Notes under the pieces: model-generated
Database searches by the model: none
Seen by the model: only the letters and a program-made list of their open reading frames with translations
What the model was told of the DNA's origin: nothing
Assembly (NCBI RefSeq): GCF_014237455.1
Contig: NZ_JABZFL010000096.1
Location: 1 to 64,000 of the forward strand
Direction of reading: 5' to 3'
From: Desulfobacula sp.
GTDB lineage: Bacteria > Desulfobacterota > Desulfobacteria > Desulfobacterales > Desulfobacteraceae
DNA length: 64,000 nucleotides
Part shown: piece after piece, positions 1 through 9,546 of the stretch
Position numbering within the stretch: position 1 is the first letter of the stretch
Layout: each line of letters opens with the position of its first letter
Made by a program: the position numbers and the translations under genes

Positions 1-474
1 AGCTCTCTGGATGAACTTGGCGGATGCATTGATCCGGTTCCCCTGGACGGTTCCACCAGTGCCGGGCTTACCGCCTCAAGTGAACTGACAGCCCATCTGG
101 AAACCATTTCCCGCACCGGCTGCAAGGCCATCCTCCACGGCCATCCCAAATTCTCAGTGATTTTATCCATGGATTGCGACCCGGTTGAGAAAGCTGCCTG
201 TGATTTTAAAGAACACTGCCATATCAAATGTCCGAAAAAAAGAGTTGTGGGATGCACCCCCATTGTGCCGGGCGAAGTCGGCACAGGCCCTTTCGGACTT
301 TGCAATACGCTGCCTCGTGCGCTTGAACAGACAAACAGTGCCATTGTTTATGGCCACGGCCTGTTTACAACCGGAAAGAATAATTTTTCTGAAGCTTTTC
401 GTACCATGCTGGAAGTCGAAGATCTCTGCTGCAACACCTATTTTGAAAAAATAGACAACCTGAGAAAAGCCTAA
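1..474 (+). CDS. Class II aldolase/adducin-family protein, C-terminal part (5' truncated by window)
   Basis: The frame is open from base 1 to a TAA at 472-474, so only the C-terminal ~157 residues are seen. Segments such as ILHGHPKFSVIL and VYGHGLFTTGK match the metal-binding and C-terminal histidine motifs of class II aldolase/adducin domains, followed by a Cys-rich stretch (CDFKEHCHIKC) that is less usual for the family. Such enzymes cleave or epimerise sugar phosphates, but the substrate here cannot be read. Its stop codon overlaps the stop of the convergent acyl-CoA ligase by four bases, so the two genes end tail to tail without a terminator between them. Confidence 0.6.
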   Translation, partial: SSLDELGGCIDPVPLDGSTSAGLTASSELTAHLETISRTGCKAILHGHPKFSVILSMDCDPVEKAACDFKEHCHIKCPKKRVVGCTPIVPGEVGTGPFGLCNTLPRALEQTNSAIVYGHGLFTTGKNNFSEAFRTMLEVEDLCCNTYFEKIDNLRKA

Positions 475-2309
475 TACATAGCTTCAATCAAATCTTTAAA
501 CGCCTCGTTGACAAATTTTCGCTTAATTTTCATGGTGGGAGTCACTTCACCATCTTCTTCGTAAAGCCGCTTGGGCAGAAGGGTGAATTTTCTGATATTT
601 TCAACCCTAGCAAGGGTTTCATTGACTTTTTTGACTTCGCGGTCAATGAGGGCAATCACCTGCTCGTCACAGGTTAAATCTTTATAGGTTGAAAACTGAA
701 TTTTGTTATCCTGGGCAAATTTCACCACATTGTCTTCATCAATCATGATCAGACAGGATAAGAATTTTCGCCTGTCTCCAATCACCACGGAATCATTAAT
801 ATAGACACTTGCCTTGAGTTTATTTTCAATATACTGGGGGGTGATATTTTTACCGCCTGCAGTAATAATAATATCTTTTTTCCGATCCGTTATTGTCAAA
901 AAACCCTCTTCATCAAGACTGCCCACATCTCCTGAATACAACCATCCGTCAATAACGGTCTTGGCAGTTGATGCTTGATTTTTAAAATACCCTTTAAACA
1001 CACCAGGCGACTTTACAAGAATCTCGCCATCTTCAGCAATTTTTATCTCTACGCCGTTAAGGGCTTTGCCCACGGTTCCAAATTTTACCTCATTCTCCCG
1101 GCAAAGAGCTGCAACACCCGTTCCTTCAGTCTGCCCATAGCCTTCAACCAGGTTCACTCCGATGGACTGGAAAAAATGCAATACATCTTTTGATATGGGG
1201 GCTCCACCAGAAATAGCTACCCGCATTTTTTCAAACCCAAGACGTTCTTTAAGTTTTCTGAAAACAGCAAACCATGCTAAAAAACAAAGGCCTTTTAGAA
1301 CAACCCCAAGGGGTTTGAAATTCATTAAGCGGTCAGCCCTTTTTTTTCCAATTTTTAGTGCAACCTTGAAGACATTTCTTTTGAACCACGTTGCATCCGC
1401 CATTTTAATCATGATATTGGAATAATATTTTTCCCAGATCCTTGGAACGGAATACCCGATGTCAGGTGATATTTCCATCGTATTCTGCATAACCGTATCC
1501 GGTTTTTCGACAAAATTTACAATAAATATAAATTTTATATGAATAAATACGGTGAATAGCCTTCCAAAAATATGGCACAGGGGGAGAAAGGAAAGGATAT
1601 TATCGCTTTGGTAGAGGCTGAAAGTGCCATCAACAATGCTACTGGCCTCCCACATCACATTTTTATGGGTGAGCATGGCACCTTTGGGCGGCCCTGTAGT
1701 GCCCGAGGTATAAATGATCACTGCAAGGTCATCCGGCTTGACTTTGGCCTGGTAATCTTTAAACAGCGTCGGATTCTCTTCATCTGTTTTACTGCCTTTT
1801 TCAATCAATTGATCAAAGGTCATCACCATGGGATCAGTGAAGGATAAAAGCCCCTTTGTGTCCCAGACAATAACCTTTTTCAACAGTGGTGTCTTCTGTC
1901 TGAACATCAACCATTTGTCCAGTTGTTCTTCATTTTCCACAAATAAAAACCTGGCATCGCAATGATTGACCACATACTCTACCTGCTGCCAGGCATTGGT
2001 GGCATAGACCCCGACAGACACCCCGCCCACGCATTGAATTCCTAAATCAGCCACCACCCATTCGATGCTGTTATCGCCGATAATACAGGCACTGTCCCCT
2101 TTTTCAAATCCCATGGATACCAGAGCACACCCAAGTTTTTTTGCCTTATCATGGTATTCATTCCAGGTGATATCATGCCAGAGACCCAGCTCTTTTGTTC
2201 GCAATGCAACCCTTGAACCGTTTTGACTAACCGTCTGATTAAACACCTGGGGAATCGTCTCAAATAGGGTATCGGTCTTTTTCATCGCCATGCTTTCTTT
2301 CTTTTCCAT
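471..2309 (-). CDS. AMP-forming long-chain acyl-CoA synthetase (ANL superfamily)
   Basis: Activates a carboxylic acid to its CoA thioester through an acyl-adenylate. The 612-residue length suits FadD15-like bacterial long-chain ligases. Visible motifs are the phosphate-binding loop YTSGTTGPPKGA in the first half, the adenine motif GYGQTEGTG near residue 390 and the YSGDVG/DRKKD hinge near 460-480. It is the last gene of the liv-type operon. The start is ambiguous: ATGs at 2309, 2291 and 2285 are in frame, and the one at 2285 overlaps the livF stop as ATGA, which favours translational coupling. The substrate may be whatever the adjacent ABC transporter imports (inference). Confidence 0.88.
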   Translation of the reverse strand: MEKKESMAMKKTDTLFETIPQVFNQTVSQNGSRVALRTKELGLWHDITWNEYHDKAKKLGCALVSMGFEKGDSACIIGDNSIEWVVADLGIQCVGGVSVGVYATNAWQQVEYVVNHCDARFLFVENEEQLDKWLMFRQKTPLLKKVIVWDTKGLLSFTDPMVMTFDQLIEKGSKTDEENPTLFKDYQAKVKPDDLAVIIYTSGTTGPPKGAMLTHKNVMWEASSIVDGTFSLYQSDNILSFLPLCHIFGRLFTVFIHIKFIFIVNFVEKPDTVMQNTMEISPDIGYSVPRIWEKYYSNIMIKMADATWFKRNVFKVALKIGKKRADRLMNFKPLGVVLKGLCFLAWFAVFRKLKERLGFEKMRVAISGGAPISKDVLHFFQSIGVNLVEGYGQTEGTGVAALCRENEVKFGTVGKALNGVEIKIAEDGEILVKSPGVFKGYFKNQASTAKTVIDGWLYSGDVGSLDEEGFLTITDRKKDIIITAGGKNITPQYIENKLKASVYINDSVVIGDRRKFLSCLIMIDEDNVVKFAQDNKIQFSTYKDLTCDEQVIALIDREVKKVNETLARVENIRKFTLLPKRLYEEDGEVTPTMKIKRKFVNEAFKDLIEAMY

Positions 2310-3058
2310 CGCTGGTAGCCTTTAGCAGATGTTTCGGATTTTATGCCAAGATAAAATTCTTTGACATCCTTGTCTTCTAAGAGATCTTTTGATTTGCCTT
2401 TCATTACAAACCGTCCGTTTTCAAGAATCAGGCCTGTGGAAGAAATGGAAAGGGCCATGTTGGCATTCTGCTCAACCAGAAGGATGGTGGTCCCTTTCGA
2501 GTTTATCTCCTGGATAATGGAAAAAATTTCTTTTACCAGGATAGGAGAAAGCCCCAAGGATGGCTCATCAAGGATCAACAGTGTGGGTCTAAGCATCAAA
2601 GCCCTGCCAATGGCAAGCATTTGCTGTTCTCCACCGGAGAGTGTTCCTGCCCACTGGTTGGTTCTATTTTTTAAAACGGGAAAATATTGAAAGACCTGTT
2701 CAATATCCTGTTTTATCCCTGACGGATCTTTCCGGGTATAGGCCCCCATCAATAAATGTTCATGGACGGTCAGTTCCTCGAAAACCTCGCGGCCCTCCGG
2801 CACATAGGCAATGCCTTTGCGGACAATTTCATCCGTATCCTTATGGTGTATGGGAACTCCTTCAAATTCAATGATGCCCTTGTCCGGCTGGTCTTCTATC
2901 TGGCCCATGATCGTTTTTAAAATGGTTGATTTTCCTACACCGTTATTGCCCAGGATTGCGGTAATGCTTCCCTCTTTTACAGCAAAAGAAGCCCCTCTGA
3001 TGGCATAAACCAGATCATAATAGGTTTCAATATTTTTGACTTCAAGCAGATCCGGCAT
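2282..3058 (-). CDS. livF: Branched-chain amino-acid-type ABC transporter ATPase (LivF-like)
   Basis: Cytoplasmic ATPase that powers a Liv-type importer together with LivG. Walker A GNNGVGKS lies near residue 38, the ABC signature LSGGEQQ near 141, and Walker B LLILDEPSLG follows. The 258-residue length is slightly above the usual ~235 because of a basic C-terminal tail (QRWKRKKAWR), which may be translated mainly as a coupling device to the downstream ligase. An ATG two bases after the livG stop fixes the start. Family membership is secure; the transported compound is not known. Confidence 0.92.
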   Translation of the reverse strand: MPDLLEVKNIETYYDLVYAIRGASFAVKEGSITAILGNNGVGKSTILKTIMGQIEDQPDKGIIEFEGVPIHHKDTDEIVRKGIAYVPEGREVFEELTVHEHLLMGAYTRKDPSGIKQDIEQVFQYFPVLKNRTNQWAGTLSGGEQQMLAIGRALMLRPTLLILDEPSLGLSPILVKEIFSIIQEINSKGTTILLVEQNANMALSISSTGLILENGRFVMKGKSKDLLEDKDVKEFYLGIKSETSAKGYQRWKRKKAWR

Positions 3059-3060
3059 TT

Positions 3061-3840
3061 TTAATTTTCCTCCCCAATGTATGCTTTGAGGACTTCTTTA
3101 TTCTGCTGGACCTGTTCAGGGGTTCCAAGAGTGACCTGCTTTCCGAAATTAATGGCCATAACCCTGTCGGATATATCCATGACCATTTTCATATCATGCT
3201 CAATGAGCAGGATGGATATCCCCAGATCATCCTGAATATCCTTGATCCAGAAAATCATATCCTGTTTTTCTTCCGAATTCATGCCGGCACAGGGCTCATC
3301 CAGCAGAAGCAAGTCGGGCTCCAAAGCAAGAGCCCTTCCAAGTTCAATCAATTTCTGCGTTCCATAGGGTAAAGCGCCTACAAACTTGTCGCGTATGTTC
3401 TGAAGCTCCAGAAAATCAATAATTTTTTCCACTTTTTCTCTGTGTTGAATCTCTTCTCTGGCGGCAAAAGAAGATTTTCCCCACATGAACATGCCTTTAA
3501 AAAGACCTGTTTCCATGTGGATATGTCGACCCAGCATGATATTTTCCATGGTGTTCATATGGGAAAAAAGTTCAATATTCTGAAAGGTTCTGGCAATACC
3601 CATCCTGGCAATGGTATCGGGTTTTTTATTTTCAATGAGATTGCCTTTAAACCGGATATTTCCCTGATCAGGCTTATAAAGCCCTGATATGCAGTTAAAA
3701 AGGGTGGTCTTTCCCGCACCATTGGGACCGATCACAGAAAAGATCTCACCCTTGTTCATGTTAAAGCTGATATCCTGCAAAGCCTTTATCCCGCCAAAGG
3801 AAATGGACAGGTGGTCAACCAGGAAAAAAGAAAAACCCAT
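3061..3840 (-). CDS. livG: Branched-chain amino-acid-type ABC transporter ATPase (LivG-like)
   Basis: Second ATPase of the Liv-type importer. Walker A GPNGAGKT is near residue 38, Walker B LLLLDEPCAGM near 170, and the signature motif is the LivG variant (LPYGTQKLIELGRAL) rather than canonical LSGGQ. Length (259) is typical. It begins immediately after the substrate-binding protein gene and is followed two bases later by livF, so the ATPases are co-translated. Confidence 0.92.
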   Translation of the reverse strand: MGFSFFLVDHLSISFGGIKALQDISFNMNKGEIFSVIGPNGAGKTTLFNCISGLYKPDQGNIRFKGNLIENKKPDTIARMGIARTFQNIELFSHMNTMENIMLGRHIHMETGLFKGMFMWGKSSFAAREEIQHREKVEKIIDFLELQNIRDKFVGALPYGTQKLIELGRALALEPDLLLLDEPCAGMNSEEKQDMIFWIKDIQDDLGISILLIEHDMKMVMDISDRVMAINFGKQVTLGTPEQVQQNKEVLKAYIGEEN

Positions 3841-3841
3841 A

Positions 3842-5038
3842 CTACTTAATATCCATCCAGTCCGTCAGCTTCTTTGCTTTTCCACCGGCAAGGCACTGAA
3901 CCAGAAAGGTCTGGGATGCCCCCTGCCGTGAATACATGTCATTCTTGTTATACGGCTTATAATTGACTTCAGGACCGATGCCTTTGAATCCGTTTATCTG
4001 TTCCATCGCAGTAATAAAACTTTCCCTTGTCAGATCACGCCCCGCCTTTTTCAATCCTTCAATCATAGGCTCGGTGAAAATAATACCCGCATAATAAAAA
4101 ACGCCCCATCTTTCTTCCTTGGCAGCATATTTATCAAACACTTCTTTTTTATATTTATTAAGCAAAGGATGATCTGATTCAGGAAGTTCACCAAGAGTAG
4201 CGGTAATCACCCCTTCCCAAATGCCTTTTGTGATATGCATCATCAAAGGAAAATCAGAGGTGGTACTGGTACTCATGAATTGCGGGGCAAACTGCATGGC
4301 CTTGCTGATACCGACGATCCTTGCAGAATGGCCCACTGTTGTCCACATGAGAACCATGTCTGCTTTAGATTTTCTTAGTTGCATCACATGGGGTTTAAGG
4401 TCGGAATCTTTGGTCTCCATGGACACCTGTGCAACCGCTTTCATTCCGTGAGCCTTTAATTCTGCAAGCGCCCCTCGAAGCCCGTTCTTCCCGTATTCAT
4501 CATTGAGGTACGCTATGGCAATTCGTTTTTTCCCCATCTTTTCAATGGCATATCTTACCAATGCCTTTGCCTCACCCACATAAAGCGGATACACGGCAAA
4601 TAGATTTTTCTGGGGAGGATTTACCCAGTGCATGGAGCCTGCGGCAGGCCCTACCCATGGAACATTCCTTTTGGCCAGATAATCTCGAACTGCTAAACCG
4701 GGAGATGTCCCTACTCCGCAGGCCCAGGCAAATATCCCTGTGCCTTCCTGGAGTTCTTTCACCCCGGCCTTTGTTTTGGCTGGATTATACCCGTCATCAA
4801 ACATATGATAGACAATTTTCCTGCCGTGGATACCGCCATTGTCATTGATCCATTTAAAATAGTCACCCGTACCCCTGGCCACATTACCCCAAGCTGCTGC
4901 AGGGCCGGTCTGAGGGCCCCACTGCCCAAGATGGATCTCTGTATCTGTCACACCCTCTTCAGCGCAAAGGTTTGGGGCAAAGCTCAACAAAAATGCCAGA
5001 GAAACAAATAAAACAAGCCTTAATCTTTTTTTCATCAT
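3842..5038 (-). CDS. livK: ABC transporter periplasmic substrate-binding protein (LivK-like)
   Basis: Periplasmic receptor of the Liv-type importer (type I periplasmic binding fold). The N-terminus is a clear signal peptide: basic MMKKRLRLV, hydrophobic core, and a likely cleavage near CAEEG. The first mature residues (VTDTEIHLGQWGPQTGPAA) are the classic start of this family. Length 398 is typical. It sits between livH and livG. Members of this clade bind amino acids, but also urea, amides, fatty or aromatic acids, and the neighbouring acyl-CoA ligase makes an organic acid plausible. Confidence 0.88.
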   Translation of the reverse strand: MMKKRLRLVLFVSLAFLLSFAPNLCAEEGVTDTEIHLGQWGPQTGPAAAWGNVARGTGDYFKWINDNGGIHGRKIVYHMFDDGYNPAKTKAGVKELQEGTGIFAWACGVGTSPGLAVRDYLAKRNVPWVGPAAGSMHWVNPPQKNLFAVYPLYVGEAKALVRYAIEKMGKKRIAIAYLNDEYGKNGLRGALAELKAHGMKAVAQVSMETKDSDLKPHVMQLRKSKADMVLMWTTVGHSARIVGISKAMQFAPQFMSTSTTSDFPLMMHITKGIWEGVITATLGELPESDHPLLNKYKKEVFDKYAAKEERWGVFYYAGIIFTEPMIEGLKKAGRDLTRESFITAMEQINGFKGIGPEVNYKPYNKNDMYSRQGASQTFLVQCLAGGKAKKLTDWMDIK

Positions 5039-5114
5039 TTCCTCCTTTTTAAACGATCATTGGTTCTATATTACGATCACGTATTCCCTGATTGAAGCCC
5101 GAGTTAAACCGGGA

Positions 5115-5990
5115 TTAAACCTTTTTCACATAATGCCTGGCAAAAAGACCGCTGGGTTTGATACACAACACCAGCACAATAATGGCAAAGGCAACCACAG
5201 TTTTAAACTCAATGGAAACATATCCACCAAACAGATTCTCAATAATACCCAGCATATAGGCGGCTATCACGACCCCGGGCAAAGAAGTCATGCCCCCCAT
5301 GACGGCTGCGGCAAATCCCTTAAGCATGGGATCCCACATCATAAAGGGGTGCATGATGGTCGGAGAAATCAAAAGCCCGGCCACGGCTCCCACAAGAGAG
5401 GATATCCCCCAGGTCATCATCAAAATCCGGTTGGTTCTGATCCCGACAATCTGTGCGGCGACACTGTTTTGCTGGGTGGCTTTCATGGCAAGCCCCAGTT
5501 TTGAATATTTAAAAAACAAATAGAGCACACTCATTAATAATAAGGCTGCTACCAGTGTCAAAACCTCAAGTTTGCTGATAAAGATATCCCCGATGATAAA
5601 GCTGTCATAGGGCCCTATTGGAAACGGCATGGTCTTTTGTTCCGCCCCGAATTTCCATGACACAAACCCTAAGAGAACCATTTCAATGCCAATGGTGATA
5701 ACGATCATCCCCAGAACATTGGGTTCCTTTGCCCGCCGAAGGATGGCAAATTCTAAAAAGACTCCCAGAAGGACTGCAAACACAAATGTTAAAAAAAACG
5801 CCGGATATACAGATATATTAAAAGAGGTTAAAAGCATCATGGCGAAAAAAGAAGATATCAGGGCCATTTCACCCTGGGCAAAATTCGGGACTTCAGATGT
5901 TTTATAAATAATGACCATGGCAAGTCCCATTAAGGCATAGGAGCTTCCCACTGCAATACCGTTGACAATCATCTGAATCAAATCAATCAT
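5115..5990 (-). CDS. livH: Branched-chain amino-acid-type ABC transporter permease (LivH-like)
   Basis: Inner-membrane permease of the Liv-type importer. The sequence is dominated by hydrophobic helices and contains the LivH hallmarks NGIAVGSSYALMGLAMVIIY at the N-terminus and AAVMGGMTSLPGVVIA near residue 230. Length 291 is typical. The start has a good ribosome site (GGAAGGTG). It is followed by a 76-base gap and then livK. Confidence 0.92.
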   Translation of the reverse strand: MIDLIQMIVNGIAVGSSYALMGLAMVIIYKTSEVPNFAQGEMALISSFFAMMLLTSFNISVYPAFFLTFVFAVLLGVFLEFAILRRAKEPNVLGMIVITIGIEMVLLGFVSWKFGAEQKTMPFPIGPYDSFIIGDIFISKLEVLTLVAALLLMSVLYLFFKYSKLGLAMKATQQNSVAAQIVGIRTNRILMMTWGISSLVGAVAGLLISPTIMHPFMMWDPMLKGFAAAVMGGMTSLPGVVIAAYMLGIIENLFGGYVSIEFKTVVAFAIIVLVLCIKPSGLFARHYVKKV

Positions 5991-6003
5991 TCACACCTTC
6001 CCA

Positions 6004-7053
6004 TTAAAACGGCCAGGTTCGCCAGTATTTTTTCGTTCGAATCCATATGCCATAGAGTCCAAGTGGTTCAAACAGTACAATCGCAATCATAATGGAACCA
6101 AACACAATATATTGAATGTTGGAGACACCGGTGATGGAAAACCAGTGTCTGGAAAGCTGTTCCAGCCATTCCCCGACATAGGGAATATCAAGAATATTGC
6201 GCAATTTTAAGTCCAGCCAGCAAAGAAGTGTGGCCCCGACAATGGGCCCCATCATGGAACCAAGGCCTCCCACCACCACCATGGCCAGAAACATGATGGA
6301 CATCATCAGGGTAAAAATTTCCGGCTCAATAAATTTTAAAACAAAGGCAAATAACCCCCCTGCAATGCCGGCATAAAATGCACTCACTGCAAATGCCAGG
6401 GTTTTGTAATAAAGAATATTCACCCCCATGGTCTGGGCAGCGATATCAGCATCCCTGATGGCAATAAATGCCCGGCCTGCCCTGGTCTTGATCAGGTTCC
6501 GCATGAAAAACAGCAGCAGGATTGTCAGGGTGATCAACAGATAATAAAACTCCTTATCCGTATCCAGAACCCAGGGGCCAATAGTGATGTCAGGTGCATG
6601 GAGACCTTCCCTGCCGCCAAAAAATTCAATCCGCCCGATAATCTGAGTAATGGTCAATCCGAATCCCAGCGTGGCGATGGCAAGATAGGGCCCCTCAAGC
6701 CGAAGCGCCGGCAGACCCAGCAGGAACCCGAAACAGGCTGCAATAAAAGCGGCGCATGGCAGGGCCAGAAGAAATGGGAATCCTGCCTTTATCATCAGAA
6801 TAATCGTTCCATACGCGCCAATGGCAAAAAAACCGGCATGACCAAGGGAAATCTGTCCTGTATATCCGACCAGAAGATTTAAGCCCGCTGCCACAATGAT
6901 ATTAATGGCAATATAATTGGCTACATAAACATAATAATTGCCTGCAAACAGGGGGAAAAGATAGAGCGCTCCGATCAAGGCAGAAAACCAGAAGATGACA
7001 ACAGGAGATGTAAAAAGCTGTACATCCTCATAGTAATCTCTTTTCATATCCAT
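6004..7053 (-). CDS. livM: Branched-chain amino-acid-type ABC transporter permease (LivM-like)
   Basis: Second permease of the importer, first gene of the minus-strand operon. It has the LivM signature GYTGQISLGHAGFFAIGAY and the C-terminal VGGLGSMMGPIVGA. I chose the ATG at 7053, which follows AAAAGG by about nine bases; a TTG at 7077 would add eight residues. Length from this start is 349 residues. Genes livM-livH-livK-livG-livF-ligase all run in one direction with short gaps, so one operon is likely. Confidence 0.9.
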   Translation of the reverse strand: MDMKRDYYEDVQLFTSPVVIFWFSALIGALYLFPLFAGNYYVYVANYIAINIIVAAGLNLLVGYTGQISLGHAGFFAIGAYGTIILMIKAGFPFLLALPCAAFIAACFGFLLGLPALRLEGPYLAIATLGFGLTITQIIGRIEFFGGREGLHAPDITIGPWVLDTDKEFYYLLITLTILLLFFMRNLIKTRAGRAFIAIRDADIAAQTMGVNILYYKTLAFAVSAFYAGIAGGLFAFVLKFIEPEIFTLMMSIMFLAMVVVGGLGSMMGPIVGATLLCWLDLKLRNILDIPYVGEWLEQLSRHWFSITGVSNIQYIVFGSIMIAIVLFEPLGLYGIWIRTKKYWRTWPF

Positions 7054-7199
7054 ATGCAACAATCCTTTTGTGTTCAATGGTCGGATGAAACGATCTATAC
7101 TCCAACTTATTGACTAAGCATAGTGGGTGTCAAGCAAAAAAGGAAAGACTGCTGCCTGCGGCTTGAACATTTTCATTTAATATAGTATCTTTACAGCAA

Positions 7200-7275
7200 G
7201 CCAATGTAGCTCAGGTGGCAGAGCAGCTCACTCGTAATGAGCAGGTCTACGGTTCGAATCCGTACATTGGCTCCA
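7200..7275 (+). tRNA. tRNA-Thr (anticodon CGU)
   Basis: A complete cloverleaf can be drawn: acceptor GCCAATG/CATTGGC, D-arm GCTC/GAGC, anticodon stem GCTCA/TGAGC with loop CTCGTAA (anticodon CGT, reading ACG Thr), T-stem TACGG/CCGTA with loop TTCGAAT, discriminator T and encoded CCA. All stems pair. It lies alone between the divergently oriented livM and a minus-strand gene. Confidence 0.95.
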
Positions 7276-7375
7276 GACTTTTTCTGAATTTTTATTCTTT
7301 TGTTTCTATTGAATTAAACCTATTACTAGAAAAGGATTTTATAGATGACTGTCCTCGGTCTTTTTGAATCTTGAA

Positions 7376-7487
7376 TAGCCTGGACTATAGCCAGAGATTT
7401 GATCGTGGCCGCTGAGCGAATTAAATTGAAGGCTCACTCGCCGCCCCCGAAATCAATCTCTCAGAACCGTATCAGTAGTCCGGGCTA
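7376..7487. repeat. Long imperfect inverted repeat (possible structured RNA or mobile-element relic)
   Basis: In the 384-base gap after the tRNA, TAGCCTGGACTA (7376-7387) can pair with TAGTCCGGGCTA (7476-7487), 12 pairs with one G-U. Inside it AGAGATTTGAT (7393-7403) pairs with ATCAATCTCT (7452-7461) with one bulge. The ~50-base centre is GC-richer and contains further short complementary segments. A run of A precedes TTTT just beyond the 3' arm. No coding frame of note was seen in the gap. It could be a small RNA, a cruciform or a MITE-like relic. Confidence 0.4.
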
Positions 7488-7659
7488 AAAAAATTTTACC
7501 GGTAGATGCTTTTGAACAATGTATCTTTAACTTTCTGACTGGAAATTAATAATTTTGGAAGTCTACGGGGTTTCTTTAAATATTTGCCCGTCACTGATTA
7601 TACCATTAGTGCTCAGAAGAAAAGCTGCTTAAAGCATATAAAGATTTTACAATCTCCGT

Positions 7660-8100
7660 TTAAGGGGTCACCTTTGCTAATGGCTCAAATTTCTCTTTGA
7701 TCAAATCTTGCTTAATGATATTCCTTTGCTTACCTTGCCCTTCACATTCACAAGCAAGGCCAATCATGTTTGCCCAAAGTTTGTTCCCGCTCTCATCTTT
7801 AACTCTAACAAAAATATTGCCTTCGTATTCCTCATACTCGACATATTCAACACGGTCCTGACTTTTTCCACTTTTAACGATATGAACTTTCGAATCTTTT
7901 ATTAATTGATTTGCTTTTGCTATATCTCCTTTTTCGATGTAAGCATTTTGTTTTTGAAGATCCTTGAGATCCATAGCTACAGCACTCCCATTTAAAAGTA
8001 TCATATTGGGCTCAAAGCTGAACCAACCACCCCAGGCACTCCCGCCAAAGACAATAAGAACCATAAAAACAAAACCTATCTTTTGGGTAATTCCATTCAT
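7660..8100 (-). CDS. Small secreted hypothetical protein
   Basis: I do not recognise the family. The 146-residue product starts with a signal-peptide-like segment (basic start, then a hydrophobic run to about residue 25, GFVFMVLIVFGGSAWG), so it is probably exported. The rest is a charged soluble domain with two cysteines in a CECEG motif near residue 125. The start is supported by a strong AGGAGG site upstream of the ATG at 8100. It stands alone, between the tRNA region and a kinase-like gene. Confidence 0.6.
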   Translation of the reverse strand: MNGITQKIGFVFMVLIVFGGSAWGGWFSFEPNMILLNGSAVAMDLKDLQKQNAYIEKGDIAKANQLIKDSKVHIVKSGKSQDRVEYVEYEEYEGNIFVRVKDESGNKLWANMIGLACECEGQGKQRNIIKQDLIKEKFEPLAKVTP

Positions 8101-8376
8101 TCTACACGTCCTCCTTCCAAAATTTAAGACAAAAAAAGGCCTTCGCCCGGTAATATTGGGAAAACACCTTTGTTTTCTTCTAATTCTGCTAATACGCCAT
8201 TGTATTCAGCGGAAATTTTAAACTAAATTTTATTTTTTAAACTGTCAAGTATTTTTTTATAAAAAAAATATCCCTGCTCAATAATTTATGCGCCGGTTTA
8301 AACGGCTCAAGTATTATTATCCCTGTCCAGAGTTTTCAGAATCCGAAATTTTAAAAAATACAGAAACAATCTTTTA

Positions 8377-9312
8377 TTAAAATGAAAAAGACATTTTTCG
8401 CAATTGTTTCACCCTTGCAATAAGCGCCTGCGCTCTTTTATATTTTATGGTATCATTGTCTTCCATTACATCTATTAAATGCCAAGCAATCATGCAATGT
8501 GCTCCCCATTGCATGTATGCGGGTAGCAATTCTTTCTCAATTTGGTTCAGCTTGTAATATTTTTGATATTCATTAAGAAAAGTATGCAAAAGTTCTTCTG
8601 ACAATTTATTATCAACATAGCAAAATCCTTGGATTGCAGTCCCAAGTTCATGCAATAAATTTTCAATACAAATTACTTCAAAATCTAAAATAGCAAGCAA
8701 TTTATTGCCCTTAAACATTGTGTTGTCAGGGAATAAATCGCCATGTACTAAACCCCTGGGAAGTTTTACCGACAATGGTTCTTCCAGATAGTTGGTTTGC
8801 TCTATGAAATAATCAAAGATATCGGGTTGTGCATAAACGGCGGAAGGAATTTTTTGAATAACAGTCTTACAGAAATCAATATCTACCCAGTTTTTTTGAG
8901 TGAAAGATGTCGGCACTTCTAATAAATTTAGAGAGGCCGCAACTTTGGCTATCTGTTGTGTTGTTTCTATATTCACCTCTGGGTGATGTCCGTTTATAAA
9001 TTCATATATCACAATATTATCGTTGCCAAGTGCATTAATAAATTTATTTTCCCTGTCTGGAATAGGATAAGCCGAGGGTATGTCTTTAGTCTTTAAATAT
9101 TCCAAAATTTTTATTTCGGGAATAATATCCTCGATTTTTTTGTTTAGATGAATTTTCAGCAGATAATCTCTCTTGTTAGTACTAACTTTATAATTTATAT
9201 TAGCATATCCACCAACCGTACGAATTATATTTGTGATTTTTCCACTATTATATCTATCCATCAATAGCTGAATTTCATGCATTGCTTTTGTTTTATCGTT
9301 AAAAAATTCCAT
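8377..9312 (-). CDS. APH-family phosphotransferase, similar to homoserine kinase (ThrB type II)
   Basis: Protein-kinase-like phosphotransferase of 311 residues. The catalytic motif LVHGDLFPDN near residue 190 and the metal-binding ILDFE near 217 are those of the aminoglycoside phosphotransferase fold. The spacing and the following ELGTAIQGFCY resemble the non-GHMP homoserine kinase of Pseudomonas type, which phosphorylates homoserine in threonine synthesis. No threonine pathway genes adjoin, so a different small-molecule kinase remains possible. It is monocistronic as far as can be seen. Confidence 0.7.
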   Translation of the reverse strand: MEFFNDKTKAMHEIQLLMDRYNSGKITNIIRTVGGYANINYKVSTNKRDYLLKIHLNKKIEDIIPEIKILEYLKTKDIPSAYPIPDRENKFINALGNDNIVIYEFINGHHPEVNIETTQQIAKVAASLNLLEVPTSFTQKNWVDIDFCKTVIQKIPSAVYAQPDIFDYFIEQTNYLEEPLSVKLPRGLVHGDLFPDNTMFKGNKLLAILDFEVICIENLLHELGTAIQGFCYVDNKLSEELLHTFLNEYQKYYKLNQIEKELLPAYMQWGAHCMIAWHLIDVMEDNDTIKYKRAQALIARVKQLRKMSFSF

Positions 9313-9546
9313 TAGTATTTCTATATAGAGGTCTATGGAAAAGCAATAAATAGTTTTGTTATTTTTAGGTCAACCTCCATCCATCATGAATTTGGATACG
9401 ATGGATTTCATCTTTCTCGAATTAAAACATTTCCATTCTAACACGGGCTGGACAATCCATGGCCACTTAACCCGAATTTTTCAAATGCTTTTAAATCTGG
9501 TACAATATTAAATGAAAGCCGCATGACCAATATATTGAGGTCGCTT

